Shown: positions 1 through 10,560 of the stretch, piece by piece
Layout of the letters: every line of letters begins with the position of its first letter
How positions within the stretch are numbered: position 1 is the first letter of the stretch
Origin: Tubiluchus corallicola
Lineage: Eukaryota; Priapulida; Priapulimorpha; Priapulimorphida; Tubiluchidae
Assembly (NCBI GenBank): GCA_030141605.1
Contig: JAQGDQ010000297.1
Span: 109,001-173,000, forward strand
Reading direction: 5' to 3'
DNA length: 64,000 nucleotides
Made by a program: the position numbers and the translations under genes
The notes under the pieces: generated by a model
The model's input: the letters and a program-made list of their open reading frames with translations, nothing else
Told to the model about the DNA's origin: nothing
The model's database searches: none

Positions 1-94
1 CAGTTATATGTTGGCTAGATACTTACAGTTATATGTTGGCTAGATACTTACAGTTATATGTTGGCTAGATACTTACAGTTATATGTTGGCTAGT
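1..94. repeat. 25-bp tandem repeat, 3.8 copies
   Basis: The window opens with nearly identical 25-base units (cagttatatgttggctagat plus actta) at 1-25, 26-50 and 51-75, and a partial unit to about 93. The array may extend beyond the left edge. The last unit is interrupted at a TA dinucleotide by the inverted-repeat element that starts at 96. Confidence 0.95.
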
Positions 95-95
95 A

Positions 96-551
96 CAGTA
101 AGTCCTCACTTAGCAACTCCCAGTTTGGTGACACTTCATTTTAACGACGCTGACCTTTCCACACGTTTTTTCACTTATCGTCGCACGTTTCACTTTAATG
201 CTGATTTTTTTTATTTTTCACAAGGCAATTTTTTATTTTATCAGTAAAATTTTAACAGTACATACTGCATTATTCTGTTCTAAAAACACACTAGTAGCAT
301 AAACAGTGTATTTACTATACACATTTTTACTTCTTGACAGGCTACCAAATGCTAGTAAGACCTGAGAGCAACCTGTTGTTACATCAACTGCACTAAGTAT
401 CTAGATAAAATTCGCAAAGTCGCCCAGGGCTCGGCTTTGACTGTGCAGTGTTTATTATTTAACCGCTGCCTAGGCTTAAACCTTAATAAAGGAGAAACCG
501 CTATAGCTAGGTAATGATAAGTAAGATATATCGTTAAGCGAGGACTTACTG
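96..551. mobile_element. TA-flanked MITE, pogo/Tigger-like
   Basis: A 456-bp element bounded by imperfect inverted repeats of about 22 bases: CAGTAAGTCCTCACTTAGCA at 96 and, inverted, TTAAGCGAGGACTTACTG ending at 551. Both ends are flanked by TA (94-95 and 552-553), as expected for a Tc1/mariner/pogo target duplication. The CAGT start and the type of terminal sequence resemble pogo/Tigger elements (family knowledge). No transposase was seen inside, so it is probably non-autonomous. Confidence 0.75.
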
Positions 552-807
552 TAGTACTAAAAGTACTACAAATTACAATAACATAATGAGAATGGGCACT
601 TCCCGAGAAACGAGTGTTGAGCAAGTGACTATTATGAATGGCTGTAGATTGATTTGCACCAGTCTAACAATTTAAAGATAAGAGTTAACAAATTTCAATT
701 TTTTGATCATCAGTTGGTCAAAAGTCAAACAGACACACTGCCTAATATAACTAACTAAGTGATGCAGCCGAGGTACATGATTTGTTTTAGAAAAAATGTA
801 GACTTAC
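552..807. other. Non-coding stretch, intron of the NT5DC gene
   Basis: No exon was recognised. The NT5DC exon that should follow (the part after the GDH motif, normally D-L-x-L-K-H-G-W-R-T-G) was not found between here and base 1, so the rest of that gene lies outside the window. Confidence 0.5.
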
Positions 808-894
808 AGCTAAATCACTGTAAACATGGTCACCAAAATATAGAACATTTCCACTCTCCCACCGTGTTAAGTATTTGAACTGATCTATGTTACC
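808..894 (-). CDS. NT5DC2/NT5DC3: NT5DC exon with HAD motif IV, last one in window
   Basis: Acceptor aatttag, donor gtaagt. Encodes GNIDQFKYLTRWESGNVLYF and then GDHVYSDLA; GDH…SD is the metal-binding acidic motif IV. It ends at a codon boundary, so the transcript continues beyond the left edge. Confidence 0.93.
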
Positions 895-3800
895 CTAAAT
901 TAAAACAATGTCAGTAATTACCTGTCTAATAAATAAGTTTTAAAGCACAAAGCAATGAGGTGTGAAGTAAGTATTGAAAGGGACGAAGTCTGAAACTCGA
1001 ATTAATCAGGTATCAATGGCTGTACATAGACTTCTATAACGCAGAAAGAAACAGACTTTTTTAGTTGCTGCATAGAAAACTCCATCTTCAACTCAAATGT
1101 TTCCAAAAAATTTAATAATTTCTCATTTTATCAAAAGATTTGATAATTGAAAAATAGTTGATATGAAATTGGTCCCAGTAAAGACCCTAGAGGCACTTGA
1201 CAAAATGTCATTCAACTCCACAGTTGAAATATACTATACAAAACTTCGTTTAGTCTAGAAGTAACACCTCATACTAGAATCGTTCAGAATTTTTGCAAGC
1301 AGAATTAAATAGTTTAGATTGAAGGACGTTATAATGTAATATCAATGTTATCCATAAAGTCGTGAACAACAGATTTGTTATAAAGTTGATAATCTTTACC
1401 GATTTCAACACATCGGGACAGCATAGACTGAAAACTTCGAACCTACCTCACAGTAAACTTTGCCTTTTGTAAGATCAGTGACGACATCCCAACCAACTCG
1501 CTTTCCTACTAAGTCGTAGTTTCTAAAAGGCCTGAAAGACAGTATAAAAGAACTTAAGACACGACAATAATTGCTAAATATTAAGGGAATTTATGCTCGA
1601 CGGAAATATCAAAATATTTATGATAAAAAAAACAGCATTTGTGACATTTTAATTGTTTTTACAATGAATGGAATCTCATCCTATCAAGTGAAACTGACAG
1701 AAACTGTGGCTACAAAACTAGTTTATTGCTCTTTACGTTTTTGCTCAAAACTAAAACTAAAGTTGAAAGTTTTGTTTACAGGACTTAAAGTGAATTTTCA
1801 ATCGCACTGAAATTTTTTAAAGTTACATTACTAAAATGCTTTTACTGCAAAAAAAAAATTGAGATAGCATGATGTTTGGACAACTTGTGGCAACAAAAGT
1901 TACAATATAAGTATATGTGGCAAATGGGAGGACTTGGTTAGGCACAATCTTCAAAATTTATAAAAGACATTCTTATAACTTAATTGGTAAAAACTGGTAG
2001 GTAACCATTTTGATAGAAAGAATATTGCACTGTTTCATTTTGCACAAGCTTTTCATTCAAGATATCTTTATGAATGCTTCCAATTCAATTATTAGTGTTT
2101 GTATTTAAGCACAATTAATGGCTAAATCTAAATCTCCTATGACAGCATTAACCTGTAACACTCAACCTGAAATGTGTAAGAATTTGAACGTTTTTTGACT
2201 AAAAGTTAATATGTGACTAGTGTTAAATTCCAACTTCATCACGTGCAAGTTTGTACCATCTGAGCATACCTAGAGTTTTCGATAAAGAATTTTGGTTTCC
2301 TGGCTTTTGTAATAATGAAATTGAAATATTCTAACCAATCTTCACCTATGAGATGATTCATGCCTGCATCTCTGAAATACAAAATAAAAAGTTTAAAAAG
2401 GGTTGAAAAAGTGCAAAAATTTTTTGTTTTCAAGCACGTCTGTAGTTCACAGTTCTTACTCTTATTTCAGCAAATTCTTAGCGAAATTAGCCATGAAACA
2501 AAGTTTATTTCCACTTACAAAATAATTTTATGTATGTTCATGTAAATGTTTATTCTCTCCAACAATATGTATTAAACAGAAGGGAGCAGTCAGCGAGGCA
2601 GAATGATAAAAGTTAAATTTGAAAATCCAAGAACAGCTATTTAGCTGCGGTGAATACTCACACGTATGAAAAGTCGCTGTTCGTAATAAGAAAGACATTT
2701 CTGTCTTGACTTTGTAGCTGACGCAACATTTTAGTTAGACCAGGATCCCTATCGACATATAAGGCTGAAAAATATATTAGAAAACCAGTCAACAGACCAG
2801 TCATCTGCACAGTTTCCCATTGTATTTAAATAAGAATTTACAACAACAGATATATACAAATTGCTAACTTTAAACAATCTTGTATTTGTGAACAATGTGC
2901 TTGTCCCATTTTGTTATGAAGTATTTCCTTGCACAGACTAAACAACATAAATGCGAAACACCTACTCTAAATAGTACTACAGTTTTTATTCGCCTGATTT
3001 CACTGTAAAAATATTTATGATTTCAAAGATGTAATTAGCAGATTAGTATGAGATCATGTCACAAAAACCAGGATATAATAATTATATACTAGAGCTGCAT
3101 ACTAGCGATTTGTGATTTGCTGTAGTCAAAGTGAAAATGAAACACACAAATGTTTTTCAGATGTAAGAAAGGAATTTACCGATATGTGGATATCTCTTTC
3201 AAGTATATTTTTACTTACACAAATCAGAGCAAAGAAAACAGATGTTTTAGGAGACCTCTGCAGGGCTTCTTCTTCAGACTTCAACATATCTTTGAAATTT
3301 TCTTTTCTTAAAATTTGTTTAGTTAAAAAATGCTTGAAACATCCAAGTATCTATCAATTATACTTATTAAAATTTAATGTATATTTATGGATGCCAAATC
3401 CATTAATGTGTTGCAGATGAACTATTTCAATTCTCAAGTTTTAGTACTTACAGAAATCTTTCTTGACAGTACTGTGCATTAAACCAGCACTATGAACAAA
3501 CTCTGTTGCTCCCTACAATAAAACAATTCGGTTGCAAATTCAAGAATTCTGTTGTCATGTAAATATTGTACATGCGAAAAAAGACACTCTTGGACAATAA
3601 AGTCCCGCTGAAAGCATTTAAGGCATTTAACTTCAAAATTTTGATGATAATGTGCTGAAAAATTGCTAAATTGTGGAACTACATTGCATTCAAAGAAAAC
3701 GGCTTAGGACAAGTGATACAGCAGACAAATATTATGTTAGTGGAGTGCTAGCACCTTCATGGTGGTTGATTCATACTCTTGAAGAGCACAAGTGTTTTGA

Positions 3801-6800
3801 ACTGGTATAACCCCCATTTTAATAAATTGTAGACTAATAAGTAAAATAAAAAACTACAATCACTAACTACTAAACAAAAAAATGATATGAGGTTACTTAG
3901 CCCAACATTTATGATTTTTGGAAAATGTTTTAAAAAACTGAAAGTTTGAAAGCAACTTATACAAAAAATAGCAATGATAAAATACTATTTTTATTTTTAT
4001 TTTTTACACAGTTCACCAATCTACAAACTAGTACTGTATAGCAAGGTCTACTTATTCAAATAATGGTTGCATTGTGGCAGGACCGGAATCCACTTCCTCA
4101 ATAAGCACAACCTTTTATGATGAAACACTGATTTACCATAGATATCCCACAGGAATGTGTGAATATGGCAGCATGGCAGAAAAAATTGCCAAGAAACAGT
4201 TTTTCTAGAGATCACTCATCAATGCACTAACTAAGCCTGGAGTTGTTCAATTTTGTAGCATAGTTAACATTGAGATGAAATGTTAGTCAATAAAAATCAC
4301 ACATAAACAATTACTAAGGAATTCTCATAATCAAAGTACTTACCCTCACATCATCAAACAGATAATCAGGAGTATACTGGAGTCCATTTTGCAGGAAGTA
4401 CTCGCTGATGTCTGCCAGCAAGCAGGTTTCAGTTAGGGAAAACATGTCTGTAAGTTCACGAAAATGAGCACCCTATAAGATAAATAAAAACAGCATCCAG
4501 ATCAAAACAACTAAGATCATTTTTCATTTCAAAATATCAATGAAGACTATTATCATGTAAAAAAACACAATTTGGAGTTTGTTGCCAGGTCAAAGTGTGG
4601 AAAAATGGGAAACAGACGATCCAATATTTCTGGTGCTCTGTTAATGCTATTATAACATGTAGCATGGAATATAATTTCAGAGAAAAGCTTTATTTGAAAC
4701 AGAAGACAACTGTTTGATGTCTGTGTGTCATAGTTATTCAAGTTAGCCCAGGCCAGCTGCACAGCTAATAAACTGTTCAAAAATAACAACAGATTCTGTT
4801 GAAATTGTAAGAGATTTATTATTTATTAGCAATTGACCTAATGCAAACTGTGTTCGTGCAAGACGATAATGTTCAGTTCAGTCTCTCAATACCCTTCTTT
4901 TCTTACCAACAAGAATTTATAAATCCAGCTTTTTCCATTGGCTACTGCGACAAAATTGTTTCTCTGAAAACTAAAACTTTACTCGATTCAAAAAATCGCA
5001 AATCCTATAGCAAAAAGTTATGTGAATCTTGTTTGTCTGGACATGTATTCATACCTTACCATAAGTGGCCATTTCTGGCATTTTGAAATTAAAAAAACAA
5101 ATATTTAAAGTACATTAACATAGTTCTACTAGTTCAATGATATCACACAAAACCATATAACACCTCCAGTGAGAAAAAGGGTTTTTAAAATTGCTTCGAT
5201 AAAAATTTAAAAGAAAAAATCTAAAAATGCCTGATACATGATCCAGATCAAGGTTTATATACATATAACTATTAAAACATTATGCACTTTTACCTCCATT
5301 CTTGTATAACCGTAAAGGCTAGTTCCCAAGTCAAGAGGTATGTGCAGACCACCATAGAATTTACGAATTTCTTCCTCACTGACCGGAGAATGTCCACGGA
5401 AGACCGTTCCTGGCTGAATTTTGTGAAAGGCATCGACTTTCATAATCATCCCCTAATAACATATCACTACATTAAGATACACAATCAATAGCAAGATGGT
5501 TTGCATTTGTAAAACAAAATTCAAATTTGAAGGTAGGAAGAAATTTTTTCTCGTTAAGTTATGAATTGCAGATCTTTCATTTACTCTGTAATGGGTGAAA
5601 ATTTATCATTTTTCAAAACAAGAAACTGCAAAATGTCAGCATTTCTCAGGTCACTTAAAGACTGACACAAAATCAGCTCAGGTCTTTCGTACCATAACTC
5701 GTGATAGTTCAATTTGATCATCTCTGCTGCTTTGCAGTAATTAATGGGAAAATCTGCTAAATTTATCGCAAATTTCACTTTACTAGGAATTTCCATTTGC
5801 TAAAAAAAGACAGAATTATGATCTCATGGTGCGTGAAGTATCTCATGGTGCATGAAGCACCACCATGCCTGAACAGCTTAATTATAATGAAATAAAAAAA
5901 GGATTAATGCCAACATTTAATAATAATTGAACTGGAAGCTTCATAGTGTGTGAAACTGCACCAAGACACTCAGAACTATAAGCACATGCTCACTGTATCC
6001 ACCTTACTAAAAAAGTGTGCTTGGCTGAAACTGTAGCTATACTAATTCATACCTTATGAACATCGTAGTGAAGACCTCTTATGGCAAAATCTGGATTAAA
6101 CCTGAGATTAGATAATTCCCTTGGATACTATAAAAAAATAACAAAAATTGTATACTTGGTACATAGTTCAGAGTAGTAAGTGAAATGGATAGATGCGGCT
6201 GTTCACAATAGACAATAAAGAGATTTCTGTAAAAAGATTATTTAGTATTTTGATATGACTGAAAAATTCGTGCAAAACTGGTCAAGTTCAGGTCAATGCC
6301 GGACTTAGTATATTAACTATGGCGTTATGACAGCAACTGCTACGAATTTAAGCAGTAGCTAGTCGGAACATGATCAGAAAAACCAGAAATGACTGAGTGA
6401 ACATACGATCAATGAACATATGACTTTTTGAAATTAAATTTAATTCAAAAAAAAGAAATGAGAAAATGTCGGGACTAACTGTCTATTTGATATAGAGACC
6501 TTAGAAAACCAGCAGTTTAGTGGCAACAGGGCAACCATCAATATCACATGATACAATTACAGCTGCTGTTTGTAAAGTTCTACTGGAGTTTAAATTAGTG
6601 GTAGGACAATAGCACTTTCATAATCGATTAATTGGATATCAAATTGATTTTCAAGCCTTGTTTGTTTGTGTATACACCTTTGTTTGTCTTTGCACCATTT
6701 CTGACAGGTGACCACATATAAATTTATTGTATCCTTTGCTGTGAAGTTGCCAGAATGGGATATGTTACATGTACATGCGTGTGCTTGAGAAACCATTGTG

Positions 6801-8441
6801 TTTAAGCAGCATCGCCAGGTGATAAGCTACTGCGCAAAGGTAATGTCATACTGCTTGAAATCATCTCAATGATGGCTAGGATCATCATGTGATTATTGTG
6901 TTTTTTCCAAAAAGTGCAAATAGATTGGTGACACAATCAATTTACATCAAACTGGCAACTGAGAAAATAATCGATGATCGGGAACAAAAGCCTAAATAGA
7001 TTAATCAGCCCAATCAATCCAATATAGATCAATCCAATAATAGCTTTTTCAAACATTTACAGAGAAATGTTGCAGAAATGTTAAAGGAACGGCGATTAAG
7101 TCTTGAAATTACCTTTGACTGTTCTATCAAAATTTGTATTGCTAAATCGTAAATAAGTTGATGAAGGTGCTTGTTGTATAGTGCAAGTGTGTAGTCAAAG
7201 TCAAAACCATACACATCGATGTCATCCAGGCTTAACTCATTGTTAACAAAGATTCCCTTTGGATCAACATCAGGTGGAAGATCTTCCTCTACAAGTAATC
7301 AAAATATTGTAGTTGGCTAGTTGCATAGTTGGGTGGTCCAGAATAATATAGCTGATGAGGGCACTGCCTGCATTATCAAGTAACCTACTTTTTTATCATT
7401 TTTTAAGGTCTTATGACATTCTCAAAATATTGTTAAAAAATCTCAATGCATTAAGAACAGTCAATGCAATAGTATTGAGGATATCCACAAAGTTCCGTGT
7501 TTCCTGAGACTGCCTGATTTTCAGATTATAATCCCAGTGTTTTGCTCTTTTTTAATCATTCTTTTTTATGTTCTAGTTCACTCTGAAATTTTTCACAAAT
7601 AAAGTAGTGCAAACTTAACTTTGCATATGTTTTGCATCTTTATTGACATTGATAGTCCATAGTTTGCATCATTCACTATTCAGTTGCCCTCTATATTGTA
7701 CTCCAGCTAATCAGCTTTAACAATATTATATTCAGTTATTTTCATGTACCACATTTACTACAATACTTTATACTTTTTGGAAACATACCGAAAAAAGTTT
7801 TACAAAATTATACTTTAATCTACCTAATTAAACCTCGTGGAAAAGAATGACGCCCCATGATAATTACTCTGACCCCGAAAACGTGCTTCGTGAAAGCACA
7901 TGCGCAACACTCTATAAATTCCCCTATATCACACATCTGTTTATTGTGTTAAAAGAAATGCTAAACAAAAATATCTGGGAAAATTTCACATTTTAAGCAC
8001 TCTAAGCTACCACTACAGTAATCAAATAACAAACTTAATGAGTTTTTTTCATATTGCCTCCATAAACTTAAAACTGTTTACTTGCGGTATAAGCTTACGA
8101 GCTACTGCAGTTTTAGTTTTTCGTAATGGCACACTAAGTTTAAAACTGTTTACTTGAGGTACAAACTTACGGGCTACGGCAGTGTTAGTTTTTCGTAATG
8201 CCTCACTAAACTTAAAACTGTTTACTTGAGGCACAAACTTACGGGCGACTGCAGCTTTAGTTTTTTCATATTGCCTCCACAAGCTTAAACTATTTATTTG
8301 AGGGGTACAATTTGTTTTGCAAAACCCCATCTGACAGCTGCGTGATATCCTTCTGGATTTTTCATGGTGATGCTTTTTCGCTTCAAGAAATAATTTGTGA
8401 CTTCGACGAAATTTGTTAAATCTTGACAAACAAACCACCAT
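808..8441 (-). CDS. NT5DC2/NT5DC3: 5'-nucleotidase domain-containing protein, NT5DC2/NT5DC3 type (3' end outside window)
   Basis: HAD-superfamily 5'-nucleotidase-domain protein; relatives are often mitochondrial and of poorly known substrate. Minus-strand exons: 8243-8441, 7113-7288, 6053-6127, 5294-5452, 4344-4472, 3452-3512, 2662-2764, 2270-2371, 1447-1531, 808-894. All junctions keep phase and give 392 codons without a stop. HAD motifs in order: YGFDFDYTLA (motif I, nucleophile Asp), FLITNSDFSY (motif II), KARKPKFF (motif III Lys) and NVLYFGDHVYSDLA (motif IV acidic pair). IFVNNELSLDDIDVYGFDFD and NPDFAIRGLHYDV are family signatures. The Met at 8441 is preceded in frame by a TAG eight codons upstream, and the N-terminus is rich in Arg/Lys/His, like a mitochondrial presequence (inference). 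The C-terminal third is missing beyond base 1. It is divergent to NT5C2, a member of the same family. Confidence 0.93.
2662..2764 (-). CDS. NT5DC2/NT5DC3: NT5DC exon with HAD motif II
   Basis: Acceptor tttttcag, donor gtgagt. Encodes LYVDRDPGLTKMLRQLQSQ and then RNVFLITNSDFSY; ITNSDF is the conserved Thr/Ser motif II of the family. It continues in phase into 2270-2371 (MNHLIGEDWLEYFNFIITKA, then KPKFF), which holds motif III. Confidence 0.93.
5581..5799 (-). CDS. Unassigned exon-like ORF inside an NT5DC intron
   Basis: A 72-codon open frame follows a strong acceptor (polypyrimidine run, ttttttag) at 5800 and ends in TAA at 5581. It starts QMEIPSKVKFAINLADF, later KAAEMIKLNYHELWYERPEL. Joined to the upstream exon (…GLHYDVHK, phase 0) it stays in frame and would be an alternative last exon that truncates the nucleotidase before the HAD core is complete. 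Skipping it (6053 to 5452) restores the conserved protein. The helical P-E-L pattern vaguely recalls mTERF repeats, but I do not recognise the family. A spurious ORF remains possible. Confidence 0.35.
   Translation of the reverse strand, partial: QMEIPSKVKFAINLADFPINYCKAAEMIKLNYHELWYERPELILCQSLSDLRNADILQFLVLKNDKFSPITE
7113..7288 (-). CDS. NT5DC2/NT5DC3: NT5DC exon 2 with HAD motif I
   Basis: Acceptor ttgtag and donor AAAG|gtaatt. It encodes EDLPPDVDPKGIFVNNELS and then DDIDVYGFDFDYTLALYNKH. The two Asp of DFDYT are the expected nucleophile and acid/base of HAD motif I. Phase 1 in, phase 0 out. Confidence 0.95.
7289..8098 (-). other. NT5DC intron 1
   Basis: Non-coding on both strands as far as I can see; AT-rich with no recognised repeat beyond the donor-carrying tandem unit at its 5' side. 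Length is 810 to 954 bases depending on which duplicated donor is used. Confidence 0.6.
8046..8315 (-). repeat. 72-bp tandem repeat spanning an exon/intron boundary
   Basis: Three copies plus partial copies of a 72-bp unit. Read on the minus strand in the NT5DC frame, each encodes a 24-residue unit around KTKTAVARKFVPQVNSFK. Each copy contains a GTAAG donor in the same phase (gtaagt after 8243 and 8171; gtaagc after 8099). The frame stays open through all copies and closes at a TGA just after the third. A partial leading copy (CTPQINSLSLW) sits upstream. Confidence 0.9.
8243..8441 (-). CDS. NT5DC2/NT5DC3: NT5DC exon 1 (N-terminal, presequence-like)
   Basis: Starts at Met (8441), MVVCLSRFNKFRRSHKLFLE, then a basic Arg/Lys/His stretch, and ends in LWRQYEKTKAAVA plus one base (C) at 8243 before gtaagt. 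Joined to the AG that opens exon 2 it gives Gln, then EDLPPDVDPKGIFVNN. The same donor recurs 72 and 144 bases further on (exon ends 8171 and 8099), so this is the shortest of three possible exon ends. The exon is assigned from its position, phase fit and the plausible junction, not from a recognised conserved motif. Confidence 0.7.
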
Positions 8442-8934
8442 ATTTGTTATCACCAGGCAGAACTAATCAACCACTGAATTACTATAAGTATTTAATGATA
8501 ACAATTACTATATTACAGAAAAGTCCGTCTTGTAAGACAGAAACTTGTAGTATCTTGTAAGAAAATATATATGTTAAAAGTTTTGGTAGGTAGTTATTTA
8601 ATTACTTTGCTAGAATGACAAAAATGTGACGGCCTTTTCCCTACTTATGACTGGAAAAGCCATATGGAGGCGGTGGAATGTGTTAAACTTAGATTTGTGG
8701 AACAGTAACTTGTTTAGTTTGTGTTGTATGTAATTACTTTATTATTGCAGAAGGTATAAACGATTTGCATTTGTTTACTGAAGTTGTTTGCCCAGGTAAA
8801 ACACTGTTTGTACTTCTTCAAAATCTCATTCCACCTGTTGTAGGCATTGAGGTATCAACATTTATCAGAATATTCCACCCACATCTATCTGCATCTAATA
8901 GCGTAAGTTCTACTTCTAAAGATAGATTTGGTTG

Positions 8935-9230
8935 AAGTTGTTAAACATTTTTATTTATCTTAGCTATCCAAGTTGTTTTAGGTTTACCAGGTGATTTTTT
9001 TGCAAGGTCTTAAGGCGATTCTTACTATACTGGCGCTTCATTTGGTAATCGTAGAAGATGTCCTAGCCATCTTTATCTTCGTATCTTGACTTTTGAGCTC
9101 CAATTAATTTTTGTTCTAGTGTATAAATCTTCATTTTTGATTATGTATGGCCATCTTATCTTTAAAGTTTTCTTAGAAATTTTCTATGAAATGTGTCGAT
9201 CTGCTTTTTTTGAGTAATAGTAATAATAAT
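8935..9230 (-). mobile_element. Decayed LINE fragment, reverse transcriptase C-terminal region
   Basis: With stops and one frame break, the minus strand reads IDTFHRKFLRKTLKIRWPY, then KNEDLYTRTKINWSSKVKIR and RWLGHLLRLPNEAP. This is the usual C-terminal end of endonuclease/reverse-transcriptase LINEs (…F…R…LR…IRW…L…R…RWLGH.LRMP). Internal stop codons make it inactive. Confidence 0.75.
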
Positions 9231-9667
9231 TTGAGTGGTAAAATCAAAGGAACGGTACCTTATTCACAGAAATTGAGACTTGGGCCCGGATTCATGTACT
9301 GTACAGTTTCGTTGTCTTAAGTGGGGTTTAGGCATGTGGAAATATTTGTATCCAGTTCATGTAGACTTGTTATCTCCTTAATCACACCTTAGTGGCGACT
9401 AGCTTCTGCTCGACCAGGAAGGTTGAGCGGAATTCAGGTACATGTCTTAAATCGCATTTAGTTGTGCCTAACTTGTACGTACTTAGCGAATTAGGACGGG
9501 ATTCATTAAACAAAATTTTGTCTCAGCCGCATGCCTAACTTTACGACACCTCCGGAACTGTCGTAATTGGTTGAATGGTGGTGTTTTTATTGCGTCTCAA
9601 AATCGTATTTGTCTATGTTTTGGAAATACTGTAATTAGGGAAGCTACTAAAACTTAATATCCATCTT

Positions 9668-9790
9668 ATCTTCTTTTTCCTTTTCTTTTCTCTTCTCGTC
9701 TCTCCTCTCCTCTCCTCTCTCCTCTCTTCTCTCGTCTCCTCTCGTTTCGTCTTCTCTCCTCTCTTCTTTCCTTTCTTCTCTTCTCTTCAA
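9668..9790. repeat. Polypyrimidine (TCTCC/TTCTC)n low-complexity tract
   Basis: About 120 bases are almost only C and T on the plus strand, with short irregular units. Apparent Glu/Arg/Lys ORFs on the minus strand come from this tract and are not genes. Confidence 0.9.
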
Positions 9791-10039
9791 AGCAATTGAT
9801 CAATGGTGCATCGACATGGTTGCAATTGACAATTTGTTTCATGTGTTGACAACACCGGAGCAAACAAATAAGGGTGGATAATGATTCGGGAATAAGGAAC
9901 AAACAGTTTCGGAGAGACCTAGAAGGTTGAGTGCAGCACTGTTAGGACACTGATGATTTTAGAACCGTTTATGAAACCTGCAAGTCCTCGTCGTCATACC
10001 AGAAGTATATATTTGACTGATCAATGTCTTTTGCAAGAT

Positions 10040-10560
10040 GATTGCATCAGTGTTGTATTTTTTCAAGTTGGCACTTGAGCATTGCATACTGTGGTGACCA
10101 CACAATACATGTATATTCAAGAATAGGATGAACAAATGCTTTATAAATTGGGATGGTCACAATGCCTTTGGATGCCTTTTGCTAGTTGATACATCAGTAA
10201 ATCATACCAACACATTGATTATCTTGTAAGACTATATTGCTGACATGAGCATTCCACTTTAAATCATTGGCAACTGTAACACCCAAATTTTTAAGAAAAA
10301 TGTTTCTTCATTGGCACCATCCTTAACATAGCATGGGGTTTGGGACCAATGTCAAAGATGAGGAAGATGACTGGTTCCATTATAAGTTCATTACACAGTC
10401 TTTCTATTTTACTGAGACTCGGTTGCAACATATATCTATCATAATAGTCATACCAAATTAGACGATATGGCTTTTAAGTCATCAACATATAAAGTCAGTG
10501 AAGTCCCAGTACTTACCTGCTTAGTGATGTGATCAATGAGAAGATTAGCTGTTTATAAAA
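10040..10560 (-). mobile_element. Decayed CR1/L2-like LINE, reverse transcriptase fragment
   Basis: The minus strand reads NLLIDHITKQVSTGTSLTLY then VDDLKAISSNLVWL; the YVDD box (about 10472-10489) is the catalytic motif of reverse transcriptase. Further on comes FVHPILEYTCIVWSPQYAML (about 10077-10130), the conserved LEY…VWSP region just after the palm. Frameshifts and stops interrupt the rest. Confidence 0.85.

Larger units (their letters stand above)
895..7112 (-). other. Other NT5DC introns
   Basis: Introns 895-1446, 1532-2269, 2372-2661, 2765-3451, 3513-4343, 4473-5293, 5453-6052 and 6128-7112 lie between the listed exons. Apart from the exon-like ORF at 5581-5799 and a short direct repeat near 5827-5860 (tctcatggtgc twice), I see only AT-rich sequence with short chance ORFs. 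Confidence 0.5.

Noticed and set aside
1-94. CRISPR array
   Set aside because: Direct 25-bp units without spacers in an intron-rich animal genome; an ordinary tandem repeat.
3112-3420. 102-residue plus-strand ORF
   Set aside because: Lies in an NT5DC intron opposite the gene; no motif.
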